Below are positions 29,270 to 37,649 of a stretch of DNA of 64,000 bases, piece by piece. The notes under the pieces are model-generated. The model was not told where the DNA came from. It searched no databases and saw only the letters and a list, made by a program, of their open reading frames with translations. Both the position numbers and the translations under genes were made by a program. Source of the stretch: Candidatus Endomicrobium procryptotermitis (GTDB lineage: Bacteria; Elusimicrobiota; Endomicrobiia; Endomicrobiales; Endomicrobiaceae); contig JAITIP010000018.1 of NCBI GenBank assembly GCA_031279415.1, positions 62,001 through 126,000 on the forward strand, written 5' to 3'. Every line of letters starts with the position of its first letter. The first letter of the stretch is position 1.

Positions 29270-29398
29270 ATTCAATGTTTATATTATTTCAAAACTAAAA
29301 TCGGACTGTTATCTTTGCGGTGCCAATGAGGTAGTGCAATAATTGCATTTTCCGTCAGGAGTTTATATAATTTTATATCCGACGACAGGAGGATGAAT

Positions 29399-29479
29399 AT
29401 GAGTTTTAATTACAGAGAATTTTCCATATTCACTCCGCTTTTCAGTGCTTATTTCTTAAAATATTTCAATTTATATTGA
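29399..29479 (+). CDS. 26-codon ORF with strong ribosome binding site upstream of folD
   Basis: AGGAGG at 29387-29392 is ideally spaced from an ATG at 29399 that opens a 26-residue peptide (MSFNYREFSIFTP...), ending seven bases before the folD start. It could be a leader peptide for folD or a remnant. Only the signal quality supports it. Confidence 0.4.
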   Translation: MSFNYREFSIFTPLFSAYFLKYFNLY

Positions 29480-29486
29480 GGGCATT

Positions 29487-30353
29487 ATGAATATAATAGA
29501 TGGGAAAAAAATTTCAAATGATGTAAGGCTAGAAATCAAGAAAAAAATTGAACGATTAAAAAAAGAAACGGGCAAACTTCCCGGACTTGCAACAATACTC
29601 GTAGGAGACGATCCTGCAAGTCAGGTTTACATTAAATCAAAAATTAAAGCCTGCATTGACGTGGGAATACATTCGGAACACTGCACGATGCCGAGAAATT
29701 CTTCTAAGGAAGAAATTATTGCAAAAATAAAAGAACTTAATGCCAATTCGGATATTGACGGCATATTGCTGCAGCTTCCGCTGCCGGACAACAGGAACGC
29801 TCAAGAATGCATAAATGCCATAAGCCCTCTAAAAGATGTCGATGGACTTCACCCTTTTAATGCTGGACTGCTGAATCTTTCGAAAAGCTGGAAAGAGATT
29901 GCAGAAAAAAATATTTTGGTTTCCTGCACCCCGCTCGGCGTAATATATCTGCTTCACAAATCTGGTATTCAGATAGAAGGAAAAACTGCTGTAGTGATAG
30001 GAAGGTCGAATCTTGTCGGCAAACCTTTGTCAATGCTTCTTCTGGCAAACAATGCGACTGTAATAATGTCGCATTCAAAAACGGAAAATTTAAAAGAAAT
30101 ATGCAAAACCGCCGATATTGTCATCGCGGCAATCGGAAAACCAAAATTCGTTAACAGAGAGTTCATTAAATACAATGCGTGTGTAATTGACGTTGGCATA
30201 AACAGGCTGCCGGGAGGACTTTGCGGAGACGTAGATTTTGAAGATGTCAAAGAAATGGACATAACGATAACGCCGGTTCCCGGAGGAGTTGGACCTATGA
30301 CGATAACAATGCTGTTGGAAAACACGATTAAAGCTTTTGCAAATAGAAGATGA
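29487..30353 (+). CDS. folD: bifunctional methylenetetrahydrofolate dehydrogenase/cyclohydrolase
   Basis: Interconverts methylene-, methenyl- and formyl-tetrahydrofolate. 288 residues; ATILVGDDPASQVYIKSK (catalytic Lys), DGILLQLPLP and the NADP site VIGRSNLVGKP are standard FolD signatures, with TPVPGGVGPMT at the end. RBS GAGGG before the ATG. The following gene overlaps by four bases. Confidence 0.97.
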   Translation: MNIIDGKKISNDVRLEIKKKIERLKKETGKLPGLATILVGDDPASQVYIKSKIKACIDVGIHSEHCTMPRNSSKEEIIAKIKELNANSDIDGILLQLPLPDNRNAQECINAISPLKDVDGLHPFNAGLLNLSKSWKEIAEKNILVSCTPLGVIYLLHKSGIQIEGKTAVVIGRSNLVGKPLSMLLLANNATVIMSHSKTENLKEICKTADIVIAAIGKPKFVNREFIKYNACVIDVGINRLPGGLCGDVDFEDVKEMDITITPVPGGVGPMTITMLLENTIKAFANRR

Positions 30354-30900
30354 AAAAAGAAATTTTATTGAAGCCAAAAAAAGCTTCTTTGGATTTATTT
30401 TTAAGCCTTGAAAAGAAGAAACTTATCAGGCTCATACGTCCGCTGAAAAAAACCGTCGAAACAAAAATAAAGACTGGGTCCGTCGGCAGGTTTTATACTT
30501 CTTCGTCCAAGTTTGGAGCGCATACATTGATGAGCGTCGGAAAAAGAAACGAAGAGATAAAATTTAGCTGCCATGACGACAATGAAGATTTTTTGCTTAT
30601 AAATCCTTTGGGTTTAAAATTTAAAAAACTGTATCTGATTCTTTCTTATTTAAAAAAAAGGAATTTATAAAAAAAGAAGCCGCCGCAAAATTGACGGAAA
30701 AAGATTTTATAGCCATTGGACTTGAATTCAATAATCCTTCTTTAAGTTTTTTTATAATGATAAAAAACACGGTTCACTGTGAAATCACGGATAAATCGAA
30801 AGGACAGCATCCTGTATTTTTTGTAACAGAACCGTCGCGGCTGAAAGACAATAAAGTAAGAATGAAAAATTTTAATATATGTCTGACGGAGAGCAAATGA
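30350..30900 (+). pseudogene. frameshifted hypothetical gene (shift at an A8 run)
   Basis: Two frames together make one protein of about 183 residues. The first (30350-30670) ends KKRNL at a stop just after a run of eight A (30652-30659); the second continues without a stop from that run through EFIKKEAAAKL to 30900. A -1 shift, or one extra A in the message, would restore the frame; the heptamer A AAA AAA is in the right phase for -1 slippage. It overlaps folD (ATGA) and the next gene (ATGA), so position in the operon is preserved. No family recognised. It may be a true pseudogene, transcriptional slippage, or a homopolymer sequencing error. Confidence 0.55.
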
Positions 30901-31691
30901 ACTTAGATTTTGCCGTAACGGCGTTTCTTCCGATTATAACAGGTCTCTTATATTTTTTTATGGCTTTTGAGGTAAAAAGAACAAGCAAATATCGTTCAAT
31001 AATGTTCGGCGAAATAGGATTTAAAAAACTTGAGATCGCATTTATAATGTTCGCGATTTATTTTATCACACGTCCTCTGCAAAACATAACGGGCCCGCAT
31101 CCGTGGCCTATGATAATAAATTCGGCAAGGCAGTTTTTTTTGATGTCGGTAATAGCGCCATCGATACTTGTCGCGATTTTTCATTGGGTTCCCGCGACCA
31201 GCGGTGCGCCAAAATCATCGACATTTGCGGCTTACATAATAGGTTCGTTAATGGGAGTAATTTTTGTTCTTGTAAACACCATCGCCGCTACGAGTTCCAA
31301 AATCATTTACTCCTGGGGAATTATCAGTATGTACGATCCCGTATGGTTTGCATCCGGAGTCCCTCTAATACAGCTTGTGATTATACATTTGATATGCCAG
31401 TTCGTTTCTCCTGTAGGATTTCTTCTTCTTGCCGCGGCGTATGTAAAGCATAGAAGACACAATTATCAGCTTACACATATTTACAATTTAATGCCGAAAA
31501 AATGGAGATACCTTGAAGCGAGTCTTATGATACTGGCGGGTTCGTTTCTCGCCGCGGGAACTGCCGTGGTTTTCGGTTCTTATTATACTTATGTATGGGT
31601 GATTTATTTTATCGGAGCGATAATTTCCGGAGCATTTGAGCTTATCGGAATCAAACTTCCGCCCAGAGAAATTCCAGATGATTTAAAATAA
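30897..31691 (+). CDS. polytopic membrane protein, unknown function
   Basis: 264 residues with about seven hydrophobic helices, near residues 3-21, 45-60, 75-98, 115-138, 155-190, 215-235 and 235-255. The last helix is followed by a short basic/acidic tail. No transporter motif recognised. The ATG at 30897 is chosen because GGAG lies five bases upstream and it makes a 4-base overlap with the previous frame; an ATG six codons upstream is less likely. Confidence 0.7.
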   Translation: MNLDFAVTAFLPIITGLLYFFMAFEVKRTSKYRSIMFGEIGFKKLEIAFIMFAIYFITRPLQNITGPHPWPMIINSARQFFLMSVIAPSILVAIFHWVPATSGAPKSSTFAAYIIGSLMGVIFVLVNTIAATSSKIIYSWGIISMYDPVWFASGVPLIQLVIIHLICQFVSPVGFLLLAAAYVKHRRHNYQLTHIYNLMPKKWRYLEASLMILAGSFLAAGTAVVFGSYYTYVWVIYFIGAIISGAFELIGIKLPPREIPDDLK

Positions 31692-31696
31692 AACTA

Positions 31697-31725
31697 TTGC
31701 ATTTTATAATTTTCATTTATATAAT
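31697..31725 (+). promoter_or_regulatory. sigma70-type promoter plus palindrome upstream of the histone-like gene
   Basis: TTGCAT (31697-31702), 17 bp, TATAAT (31720-31725). A 12-bp perfect palindrome CCGCTTAAGCGG at 31746-31757 follows within the leader, a possible operator or small RNA stem. Confidence 0.65.
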
Positions 31726-31793
31726 ACGCATATGAAGTTATTATCCCGCTTAAGCGGAGAAAAAAAATGCCGATAGGCAAAAGGAGCCGAACG

Positions 31794-31928
31794 ATGGCTT
31801 GTGGATGCAAAGGGAAGAAAGCAGTAGCGCCGAAGAAAAAAGTTGCAGTAAAAAAAGCGGCTGCGCCGAAGAAAAAAGTTACGTCGAAAAAAACCGTAAA
31901 AAGTGCTGTTACAAAGAAGAAGAAATAA
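31794..31928 (+). CDS. 44-residue Lys/Ala-rich histone-tail-like protein
   Basis: Encodes 44 residues: MACGCKGKK, then repeats of the type APKKKV with Ala, Val and many lysines (about 45 percent Lys), ending KKKK. Composition and the PKKK repeats resemble histone H1-like tails of bacterial nucleoid proteins (Hc1/AlgP type), so DNA or RNA binding is inferred. The CxC at residues 3-5 is unusual. AAAGGAG precedes the ATG, a promoter lies about 70 bp upstream and a perfect terminator follows, so it looks like a complete monocistronic gene. Confidence 0.75.
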   Translation: MACGCKGKKAVAPKKKVAVKKAAAPKKKVTSKKTVKSAVTKKKK

Positions 31929-31945
31929 GAGTGTTTGGTTTGTAT

Positions 31946-31977
31946 AAAAAAGCCGTCTCTTGAGAGACGGCTTTTTT
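31946..31977 (+). terminator. rho-independent terminator of the histone-like gene
   Basis: GCCGTCTC and GAGACGGC form a perfect stem with a TTGA loop, flanked by A6 and T6; a strong, bidirectional-looking terminator. Confidence 0.93.
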
Positions 31978-32048
31978 ATTATGATATTTTCCGCCGGTTA
32001 GGTCTATTTTATATATTTATAGCACTACTTTGCAAAGTCGAATTTTAA

Positions 32049-32482
32049 CTATATTTTAGCCATTAGTTTTACTTTAATTTGTTCGTTACAAACATTGCCA
32101 TTTACTATCAGAGTTATACTCTCTATTGCATCTATGCCGTCTTTATTTACTCCCCTCATCCTATCTGATATTTTCACGTAGACAATACTTTTGTCTGTTT
32201 GCCTTTTTTATCCAGCATTACCACTCCCTTAAATCCTTTTTCCACATTATACTCAAAATCCCATTGCCATAACTCTACATTATCCCCCGTTGCAGTAAAA
32301 GTTATTTCTTTATCCTTTTTAGTTCCTGCTTCTTTCCATTCGTAGCTAAGTGTTATACGTGGAGGTTTTTTTATAGGGATTATTCTATCCCTTCTTAGTC
32401 TGACTGCTTCTTCTACCGCTACCTTCCCAAACGAAAATACTATGATATATCCACGCCTGCAATTTTTATCAAAACGCTTCAT
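32049..32482 (-). pseudogene. PKD-like domain protein fragment, frameshifted
   Basis: The first frame gives 102 residues (ITLSYEWKEAG, then NVELWQWDFEYNVEKG, a PKD-like pattern) and stops at 32174. The sequence continues sensibly in another frame after an AAAA run near 32190 (IVYVKISDRMRGVNKDG, then ITLIVNGN) to a stop at 32049. The N-terminus has no signal peptide, so the fragment is also 5' truncated. PKD-like domains usually belong to large surface proteins. Confidence 0.5.
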
Positions 32483-32501
32483 TATAGACTGAGAATTATC
32501 G

Positions 32502-33250
32502 GACTATATTATCGCTTTGTTTTTTAAAGACAGATACAAATGCTAGATATCAAGGGTATATGTTTTATTTTAAGGAGCGTTTTTTTCTCTTTTGTATCCT
32601 ATATGAAAATACAAAAAAAAGGAGTGATTTTATGTTTTACGGTTATATTCGCGTGAGTACGGATAAGCAAAATATGGAAAATCAGAGATTTGAGATTGAA
32701 AAATTTGCTAAGGATAGAAATATCATTATTGATGAATGGCTTAGTGAAACCATTAGTGCAGGCAAAGCGCTGGAAAAAAGAAAATTTGGCAAGTTAATGA
32801 AAAGATTGAAAAACGGCGATACTGTAATTTCTACAGAATTATCTCGCTTTGGCAGAAATTTAATGCAGGTTATGGGTATTTTAGATTTTTGTATGAATAC
32901 GGGGGTGCGAATTTTAACCGCAAAAGAAAAATATGAGTTAGGGGATAATATAAATGCCAAAGTTTTAGCTTTTGCTTTTGGACTTTCTGCAGAAATTGAA
33001 AGGAATTTAATTTCACAGAGGACAAAAGAAGCTCTTCAAAGAATCCGTGCAGAGGGCAAAATTTTAGGACGACCAAAAGGCAGAAAAAATACAAGCCTAA
33101 AATTAACCAATAAACGCGAGTATATAGGGGACTTGTTAAAAAAGCATAAAAGCAAAAGCGCTATAGCGCGAAAATTAAAAGTACATAGAACGACTTTAAG
33201 TAATTTTATAAAAAGTAATATATTTTTCTAAACGCTTATATAATATAGTC
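32502..33250. repeat. 11-bp inverted repeats flanking the serine recombinase gene
   Basis: GACTATATTAT at 32502-32512 and its exact complement ATAATATAGTC at 33240-33250 bracket the recombinase gene (and little else). They could be recombination sites, mobile-element ends, or chance in AT-rich DNA. Confidence 0.4.
32632..33231 (+). CDS. serine recombinase (resolvase/invertase family)
   Basis: 199 residues. The N-terminal resolvase domain has YGYIRVSTDKQ with the nucleophilic Ser, STELSRFGRN and the conserved AFGLSAEIERNLISQRT; the C-terminus has the hinge GRPKGRKN and a HTH (KSAIARKLKVHRTTLSNFI). It catalyses site-specific inversion or resolution via a phosphoserine intermediate. It resembles the Bacteroides Mpi-type invertases at its N-terminus, as far as I recall. 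The start at 32632 is decided by AAAAGGAGTG; an upstream ATG at 32560 lacks support. Confidence 0.9.
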   Translation: MFYGYIRVSTDKQNMENQRFEIEKFAKDRNIIIDEWLSETISAGKALEKRKFGKLMKRLKNGDTVISTELSRFGRNLMQVMGILDFCMNTGVRILTAKEKYELGDNINAKVLAFAFGLSAEIERNLISQRTKEALQRIRAEGKILGRPKGRKNTSLKLTNKREYIGDLLKKHKSKSAIARKLKVHRTTLSNFIKSNIFF

Positions 33251-33397
33251 TAATGTTAAAGCATTGAGTTTATTTTTGGTTTCACGCCAATGCCAATAAT
33301 ATAACAGATAGGTATCCATATAAGCAATAAACGCTTTGCCATGTTTATAGTGGATTATATGGACAAGTTCGTGAACAATAATGAAGTCAACTTTCAC
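33236..33397 (-). pseudogene. remnant of a YgjP/SprT-like metallohydrolase C-terminus
   Basis: About 53 codons after an in-frame stop: VHELVHIIHYKHGKAF (zinc HExxH) followed by YYWHWRETKNKL, as in the C-terminal half of YgjP-type hydrolases, which often accompany restriction systems. The N-terminal half is missing, so it is a relic. Confidence 0.6.
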
Positions 33398-33573
33398 TTA
33401 TGGCTGTATTCAGATTAACAAAAAAAGCAAACAAATTGTTTGAAAGTTTGTGCTTGGAGTAAAAAAGACAGATTTTAAATTTGATTAATTCCAGTTTTTC
33501 TATAAACGAAAGGACATTAGTTTACATATAAAAACTCTTTGGACTCAGTGCCAAAAGAATGTTTAAAAATAAG

Positions 33574-33645
33574 CTCCGACGGCTGGACTCGAACCAGCAA
33601 CCGATCGGTTAACAGCCGATTGCTCCACCATTGAGCTACGTCGGA
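33574..33645 (-). tRNA. tRNA-Asn (GTT)
   Basis: Full cloverleaf on the minus strand: acceptor TCCGACG/CGTCGGA, D arm GCTC/GAGC, anticodon stem ATCGG/CCGAT around CTGTTAA (anticodon GTT), T arm GCTGG/CCAGC with TTCGAGT. CCA is not encoded. 72 bases. Confidence 0.95.
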
Positions 33646-33896
33646 ACTAATTATTTTTTAATTTGTTAAATAGCCCTTTGTTTAAATCGAATGTACTAAT
33701 TATACATTTTTTGAAAAAAAATTCAACTATATTTTTTCGCTGAACATATTTTATATTAAAATAAAAATGATATAATAACACAAAAGATAAAAATGATATG
33801 TCAAGAATATAAATATTCGCAATAATACGGATAAAAAACTATATGAAATAGCATCTTTGCAAGTAACTGCGTAATATAAGGGTTGATTAATTACTC

Positions 33897-35888
33897 ATGG
33901 TAAAAGAATATAATTTTGAAAAATATTTTGACTGTCTTTTAAAAATAGTGCCGATAAATATAGCTGCTCTTGCAGCAATGACTGCTTACAGGGTATTTTT
34001 TTTATTTTATTTCGCAGATTTTGGAAGTTTAAAAGGACTTTACATCGATATTTTTAAAGCTTTTGTGCTGGGGCTTAGATTTGATTTGTCGGTTTTGGCA
34101 TATTTAAATTCATTCGTTATTTTAATTTTTACGGTTTTTTTGTTTTTAAGAAATTTGAAAGTTTTTAAATTGTTTACCGTCATAATAAAATTATATTTCT
34201 GGCTTGCTTTTACAGCAAGTGCTGCTTTAACTATAATAGATTTTGGGTTTTTTACTTATTTTTATGAACACATAAATCTCTTATTTTTTCAGTTTTTTGA
34301 AGACGATACGGTTAGTCTTGCAAAAACAATAGTTTATGACTGGCGTTTCCCGATGGCGTTTACAGTTCTTGTCTTCGTAAGCTATACGGCTTATAAGTTT
34401 AGTTCGTATACGTGTAAAATGCTTCTGAACATGAAATGCATAATAGCTTCGTCATATTGGAGTTTTCCGCTAAAAACGATAATCGTTTTGATTGTCATAT
34501 GCATGACTTTCATTACGGCAAGAGGAACCGTATCGATGTTTCCGCTTGGAACTTTTCATACGCAGATTTCGACTAATCATTTTATTAATAAACTTTCAAT
34601 ATCCAGCATGCATTCTCTGACTGATGCTTTATACGCTAAATCCGAACAAAGCAGAAACAAAATAAAGCTTTATGAAAAGCTGGGAATCGAAATTGACTCT
34701 GTAGATTTATCTATATTTAATAAGATTACACCACCGAACAGCGATATCACAGTGCTTAAACCGAATGTTGTTTTTATCGTACTTGAAAGTTTTGGCGAAG
34801 TACCGATACTTTATAACAGTGAAAATTTCAACGTTTTAGCCGGATTGAAGAAGCATTTTGACGAAGATACCGTTCTTTACAATTTTCTGGCGGCCGGCAG
34901 AATCACGATTCACTGCCTTGAATCCACAATTTTAAATATGCCGCAAAGACCTTATGCGCTGCAAATTACGCAAAGCCCTTTAGCATATAACGAATATTCA
35001 AGTGCAGCTGCTCTGCCTTATAAAAATGCTGGATACGATACGAAGGCTATTTATGGAGGAAGTCTTACATGGAGAGGAATTGAAAGCTTCTTTAAAACGC
35101 AAGGATTTAATAAAACTTTTGGCGAAGGAAGCATCAAAAATAAATATCGACACGAATGGGGCATAAACGATGCTCAATTTTTTGAAATAATTTTAAGAGA
35201 GCTCAATGAAGCGACTGATAACCCTAAGTTTATTTATGCGATGTCTACGGGAACGCATCCTCCTTACGAAATACCGCCTTATTACAAGCCGCTTCCTTTA
35301 AATATTCCCGCAGAACTCTTACGTATGATGCGCGGAGAAAAGAAATACGGCAGAAAAATATTCGAAACTTATCAGTTTGCCAATCATGAAGCTGCAAAAT
35401 TTTTAGACGCCATTAAGAATTCGGACCTGGCTGAAAATACTATCGTCGTAATCACCGGTGATCATAATTTGAGAGAAATTAATCCTCTTCCAAAAGAAGA
35501 TTTATTCAAAAAATATGCTGTCCCAACATACATTTATATGCCGAAAAAGATAAAAAAGCAGATTGACGCAAACATCGCTGCAAGCCATATGGACATAATT
35601 CCGACGCTTTACGATTTGTCTCTTTCGGAAACAGCATATGTAGCCGCAGGCGTGAGTTTATTGGACGATTCAAAAAAACATATAGCGTTTAACAGCGAAG
35701 GTTTTATTTTGTCGGAAGATAAGGTGGTTTTGTATAATATTGATTCGGATGAAATTTTGTATTTTAACTTTGACACAAAATCAAAAACTTTAACTGAGAC
35801 GCAATATTCGCAGCGGCACGGAGAAATGCTCGATTACTACAAAAATATAGTTGCAGCTGCTGATATTTATCTCAACACGAAAAAATAA
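33897..35888 (+). CDS. LtaS-like phosphoglycerol transferase / sulfatase-fold membrane protein
   Basis: 663 residues. About five membrane helices in the first 210 residues, then a periplasmic alkaline-phosphatase-fold domain: PNVVFIVLESFG with metal-ligand Glu297, GRITIHCLES with nucleophile Thr337, STGTHPPYE, and GDHN with Asp522-His523. The family includes lipoteichoic acid synthases, OpgB-like and phosphoethanolamine transferases; the substrate cannot be decided, but in a diderm an envelope glycan or lipid modification is likely. No Shine-Dalgarno is obvious before the ATG. Confidence 0.85.
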   Translation: MVKEYNFEKYFDCLLKIVPINIAALAAMTAYRVFFLFYFADFGSLKGLYIDIFKAFVLGLRFDLSVLAYLNSFVILIFTVFLFLRNLKVFKLFTVIIKLYFWLAFTASAALTIIDFGFFTYFYEHINLLFFQFFEDDTVSLAKTIVYDWRFPMAFTVLVFVSYTAYKFSSYTCKMLLNMKCIIASSYWSFPLKTIIVLIVICMTFITARGTVSMFPLGTFHTQISTNHFINKLSISSMHSLTDALYAKSEQSRNKIKLYEKLGIEIDSVDLSIFNKITPPNSDITVLKPNVVFIVLESFGEVPILYNSENFNVLAGLKKHFDEDTVLYNFLAAGRITIHCLESTILNMPQRPYALQITQSPLAYNEYSSAAALPYKNAGYDTKAIYGGSLTWRGIESFFKTQGFNKTFGEGSIKNKYRHEWGINDAQFFEIILRELNEATDNPKFIYAMSTGTHPPYEIPPYYKPLPLNIPAELLRMMRGEKKYGRKIFETYQFANHEAAKFLDAIKNSDLAENTIVVITGDHNLREINPLPKEDLFKKYAVPTYIYMPKKIKKQIDANIAASHMDIIPTLYDLSLSETAYVAAGVSLLDDSKKHIAFNSEGFILSEDKVVLYNIDSDEILYFNFDTKSKTLTETQYSQRHGEMLDYYKNIVAAADIYLNTKK

Positions 35889-35925
35889 GACATAAGTTTC
35901 ACAAATTTAAATAAGGAGGAATGGA

Positions 35926-36504
35926 ATGGTTACGATTTTATTGTTTTTAGTCGCTTTGCTTGTTTTGTTTGTCTTGATTGCAGGACTATATCTTCTTGTG
36001 ACATACAATGCATTTGTCGCTCTCAAAAATAGGGTGAAAGAAGCATGGAGCGATATTGAAGTTCAGATGAAACGCCGTTATGATCTTATTCCGAATCTCG
36101 TAGAAATAGTTAAAGGTTACGCGTCGCATGAAAAAAGTACGCTTGAATCCGTTATTCAAGCAAGAAATATGGCCATGGCAAGCAAGGGTTCTCTAGAAGA
36201 CAAAGCCAAAGCGGAAAATATGCTTACTGGAACTTTGAAATCTCTTTTTGCGTTGTCTGAAAATTATCCGAATCTTAAAGCAAATGAAAACTTTTTGGAA
36301 TTGCAGAGAGAACTTACAGATACAGAAAATAAAATACAGGCAAGCAGAAGATTTTATAATTCCAACGTGCTTGCGATAAATACCAAGCTTGAAATGTTTC
36401 CCAGCAATATAGTAGGAAGAATCTTTGGCTTTGAAAAACAGGAATTTTTTAAGCTCGATGAAAACGAACAGTCCGCTAGACAAGCCGTTAAAATTTCTTT
36501 TTAA
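35926..36504 (+). CDS. lemA: LemA family protein
   Basis: 192 residues: one N-terminal membrane helix, then the helical LemA domain with YNAFVALKNRVKEAWSDIEV, QMKRRYDLIPNLVEIVKGYA and ASRRFYNSNVLAINTK, all diagnostic. Strong AAGGAGG before the ATG. Encoded 15 bp upstream of an HtpX-like protease, a pairing often seen for LemA and M48 peptidases. Confidence 0.94.
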   Translation: MVTILLFLVALLVLFVLIAGLYLLVTYNAFVALKNRVKEAWSDIEVQMKRRYDLIPNLVEIVKGYASHEKSTLESVIQARNMAMASKGSLEDKAKAENMLTGTLKSLFALSENYPNLKANENFLELQRELTDTENKIQASRRFYNSNVLAINTKLEMFPSNIVGRIFGFEKQEFFKLDENEQSARQAVKISF

Positions 36505-36519
36505 TCAAAGGATTGATAA

Positions 36520-37512
36520 ATGGCAAATATTACAACTTACGATTTTATAGATTCAAATAAAAGAAAAACGATACTGCTTATGATTCTTTTTCTGGTAAGT
36601 CTTGTAGTTTTGGTTTATCTGGCAATCTTGTTATTTAGCGCTGTGGGTTCTCCAAATCCAAACAACAACCATATTTCATCCGTCGCCACAGCAAACCGTC
36701 TGGCAATACAGGTGCTGCCTGTCGTATCCGTTATTGCCATAGCATGGGTGCTGATAAGCTATTTTTTCGGCCAGAAATTTATTCTTTCTGCAGCGGGCGC
36801 GGTAAAACTCACGAAAGAATCGGCTCCAGAAATAATAAGAATTGTCGAGAACATAGCGATAACGGCAGGGCTGCCGATGCCTAAAGTTTACGTAATTAAC
36901 GATAACTCTTTAAATGCTTTTGCAACGGGAAGAGATCCCAAACATTCTTATATAGCTTTGACAAAAGGCATCATTAAGAAACTTGAAAGACCAGAACTTG
37001 AAGGCGTCATTGCGCATGAAATGGCACATATAGGCAACAGAGACATAAGGCTTATGCTTATAATGGTTGTCTGCATAAGTTTTGCCACCATAGCAGCCGA
37101 AATATTGCTCAGGATAGCAATGACAAAAAGCGGCGGCTCAGGTAAAAATAAAGGCGGCGGACAGGTTTTATTTTTGGTATTGGCTCTGGCATTATATCTT
37201 TACGGATATCTTGTTGCCCCGCTGATAAAGCTCGCAGTTTCAAGGACGAGAGAATATCAGGCGGACGCTACGGCTGCTCTTTTAACTAGAAATCCTGAAG
37301 GACTGGTGAATGCTTTAAGAAAAATATCAAAAAATTCCGTCGTAGAAAAACTTAACGACAAAGAAACTATGGCAGCAATGTGCATAGTAACACCGTTGTC
37401 TCCGGAAAAACAAAATTCGCTTTTTTCAAAAATTTCGGGTCTGTTCGCGACACATCCTCCGATTGAAGATAGAATAAAAGCTTTAATGACAATGGATGGA
37501 TACAGAAGCTGA
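36520..37512 (+). CDS. M48-family (HtpX-like) membrane metalloprotease
   Basis: 330 residues with two N-terminal helices, a soluble zinc site HEMAH at 166-170 and the third ligand in the SRTREYQADATAAL segment, and further helices near 180-240. Predicted quality-control protease of the inner membrane. Operonic with lemA. Confidence 0.92.
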   Translation: MANITTYDFIDSNKRKTILLMILFLVSLVVLVYLAILLFSAVGSPNPNNNHISSVATANRLAIQVLPVVSVIAIAWVLISYFFGQKFILSAAGAVKLTKESAPEIIRIVENIAITAGLPMPKVYVINDNSLNAFATGRDPKHSYIALTKGIIKKLERPELEGVIAHEMAHIGNRDIRLMLIMVVCISFATIAAEILLRIAMTKSGGSGKNKGGGQVLFLVLALALYLYGYLVAPLIKLAVSRTREYQADATAALLTRNPEGLVNALRKISKNSVVEKLNDKETMAAMCIVTPLSPEKQNSLFSKISGLFATHPPIEDRIKALMTMDGYRS

Positions 37513-37649
37513 AAAAATAATAGAACGGATACAACTCTCTAAATGCAGTAGTAAAATTAGAGATATCTTAAAGTGTAAGAAAATGTCTTGGTTTCAAGAC
37601 CCCTCTAGGAGGTTTTTAATTCCTATAAGTTAAGTCCGGAGGTTATTTT

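Noticed and set aside
29290-29400. Tetrahydrofolate riboswitch before folD
   Set aside because: I looked for the conserved THF riboswitch core and could not align it.
32560-32631. Upstream ATG for the serine recombinase
   Set aside because: No ribosome binding site, and the resolvase domain begins exactly at 32632 behind AAAAGGAGTG.
33428-33442. 15-bp palindrome CAAACAA-A-TTGTTTG as an operator
   Set aside because: It lies between a pseudogene fragment and a tRNA, with no gene start nearby; may be chance in AT-rich DNA.
37570-37620. CCTC-TAG-GAGG hairpin as a terminator after the HtpX-like gene
   Set aside because: Only a 4-bp stem with a 3-base loop; too weak to call.
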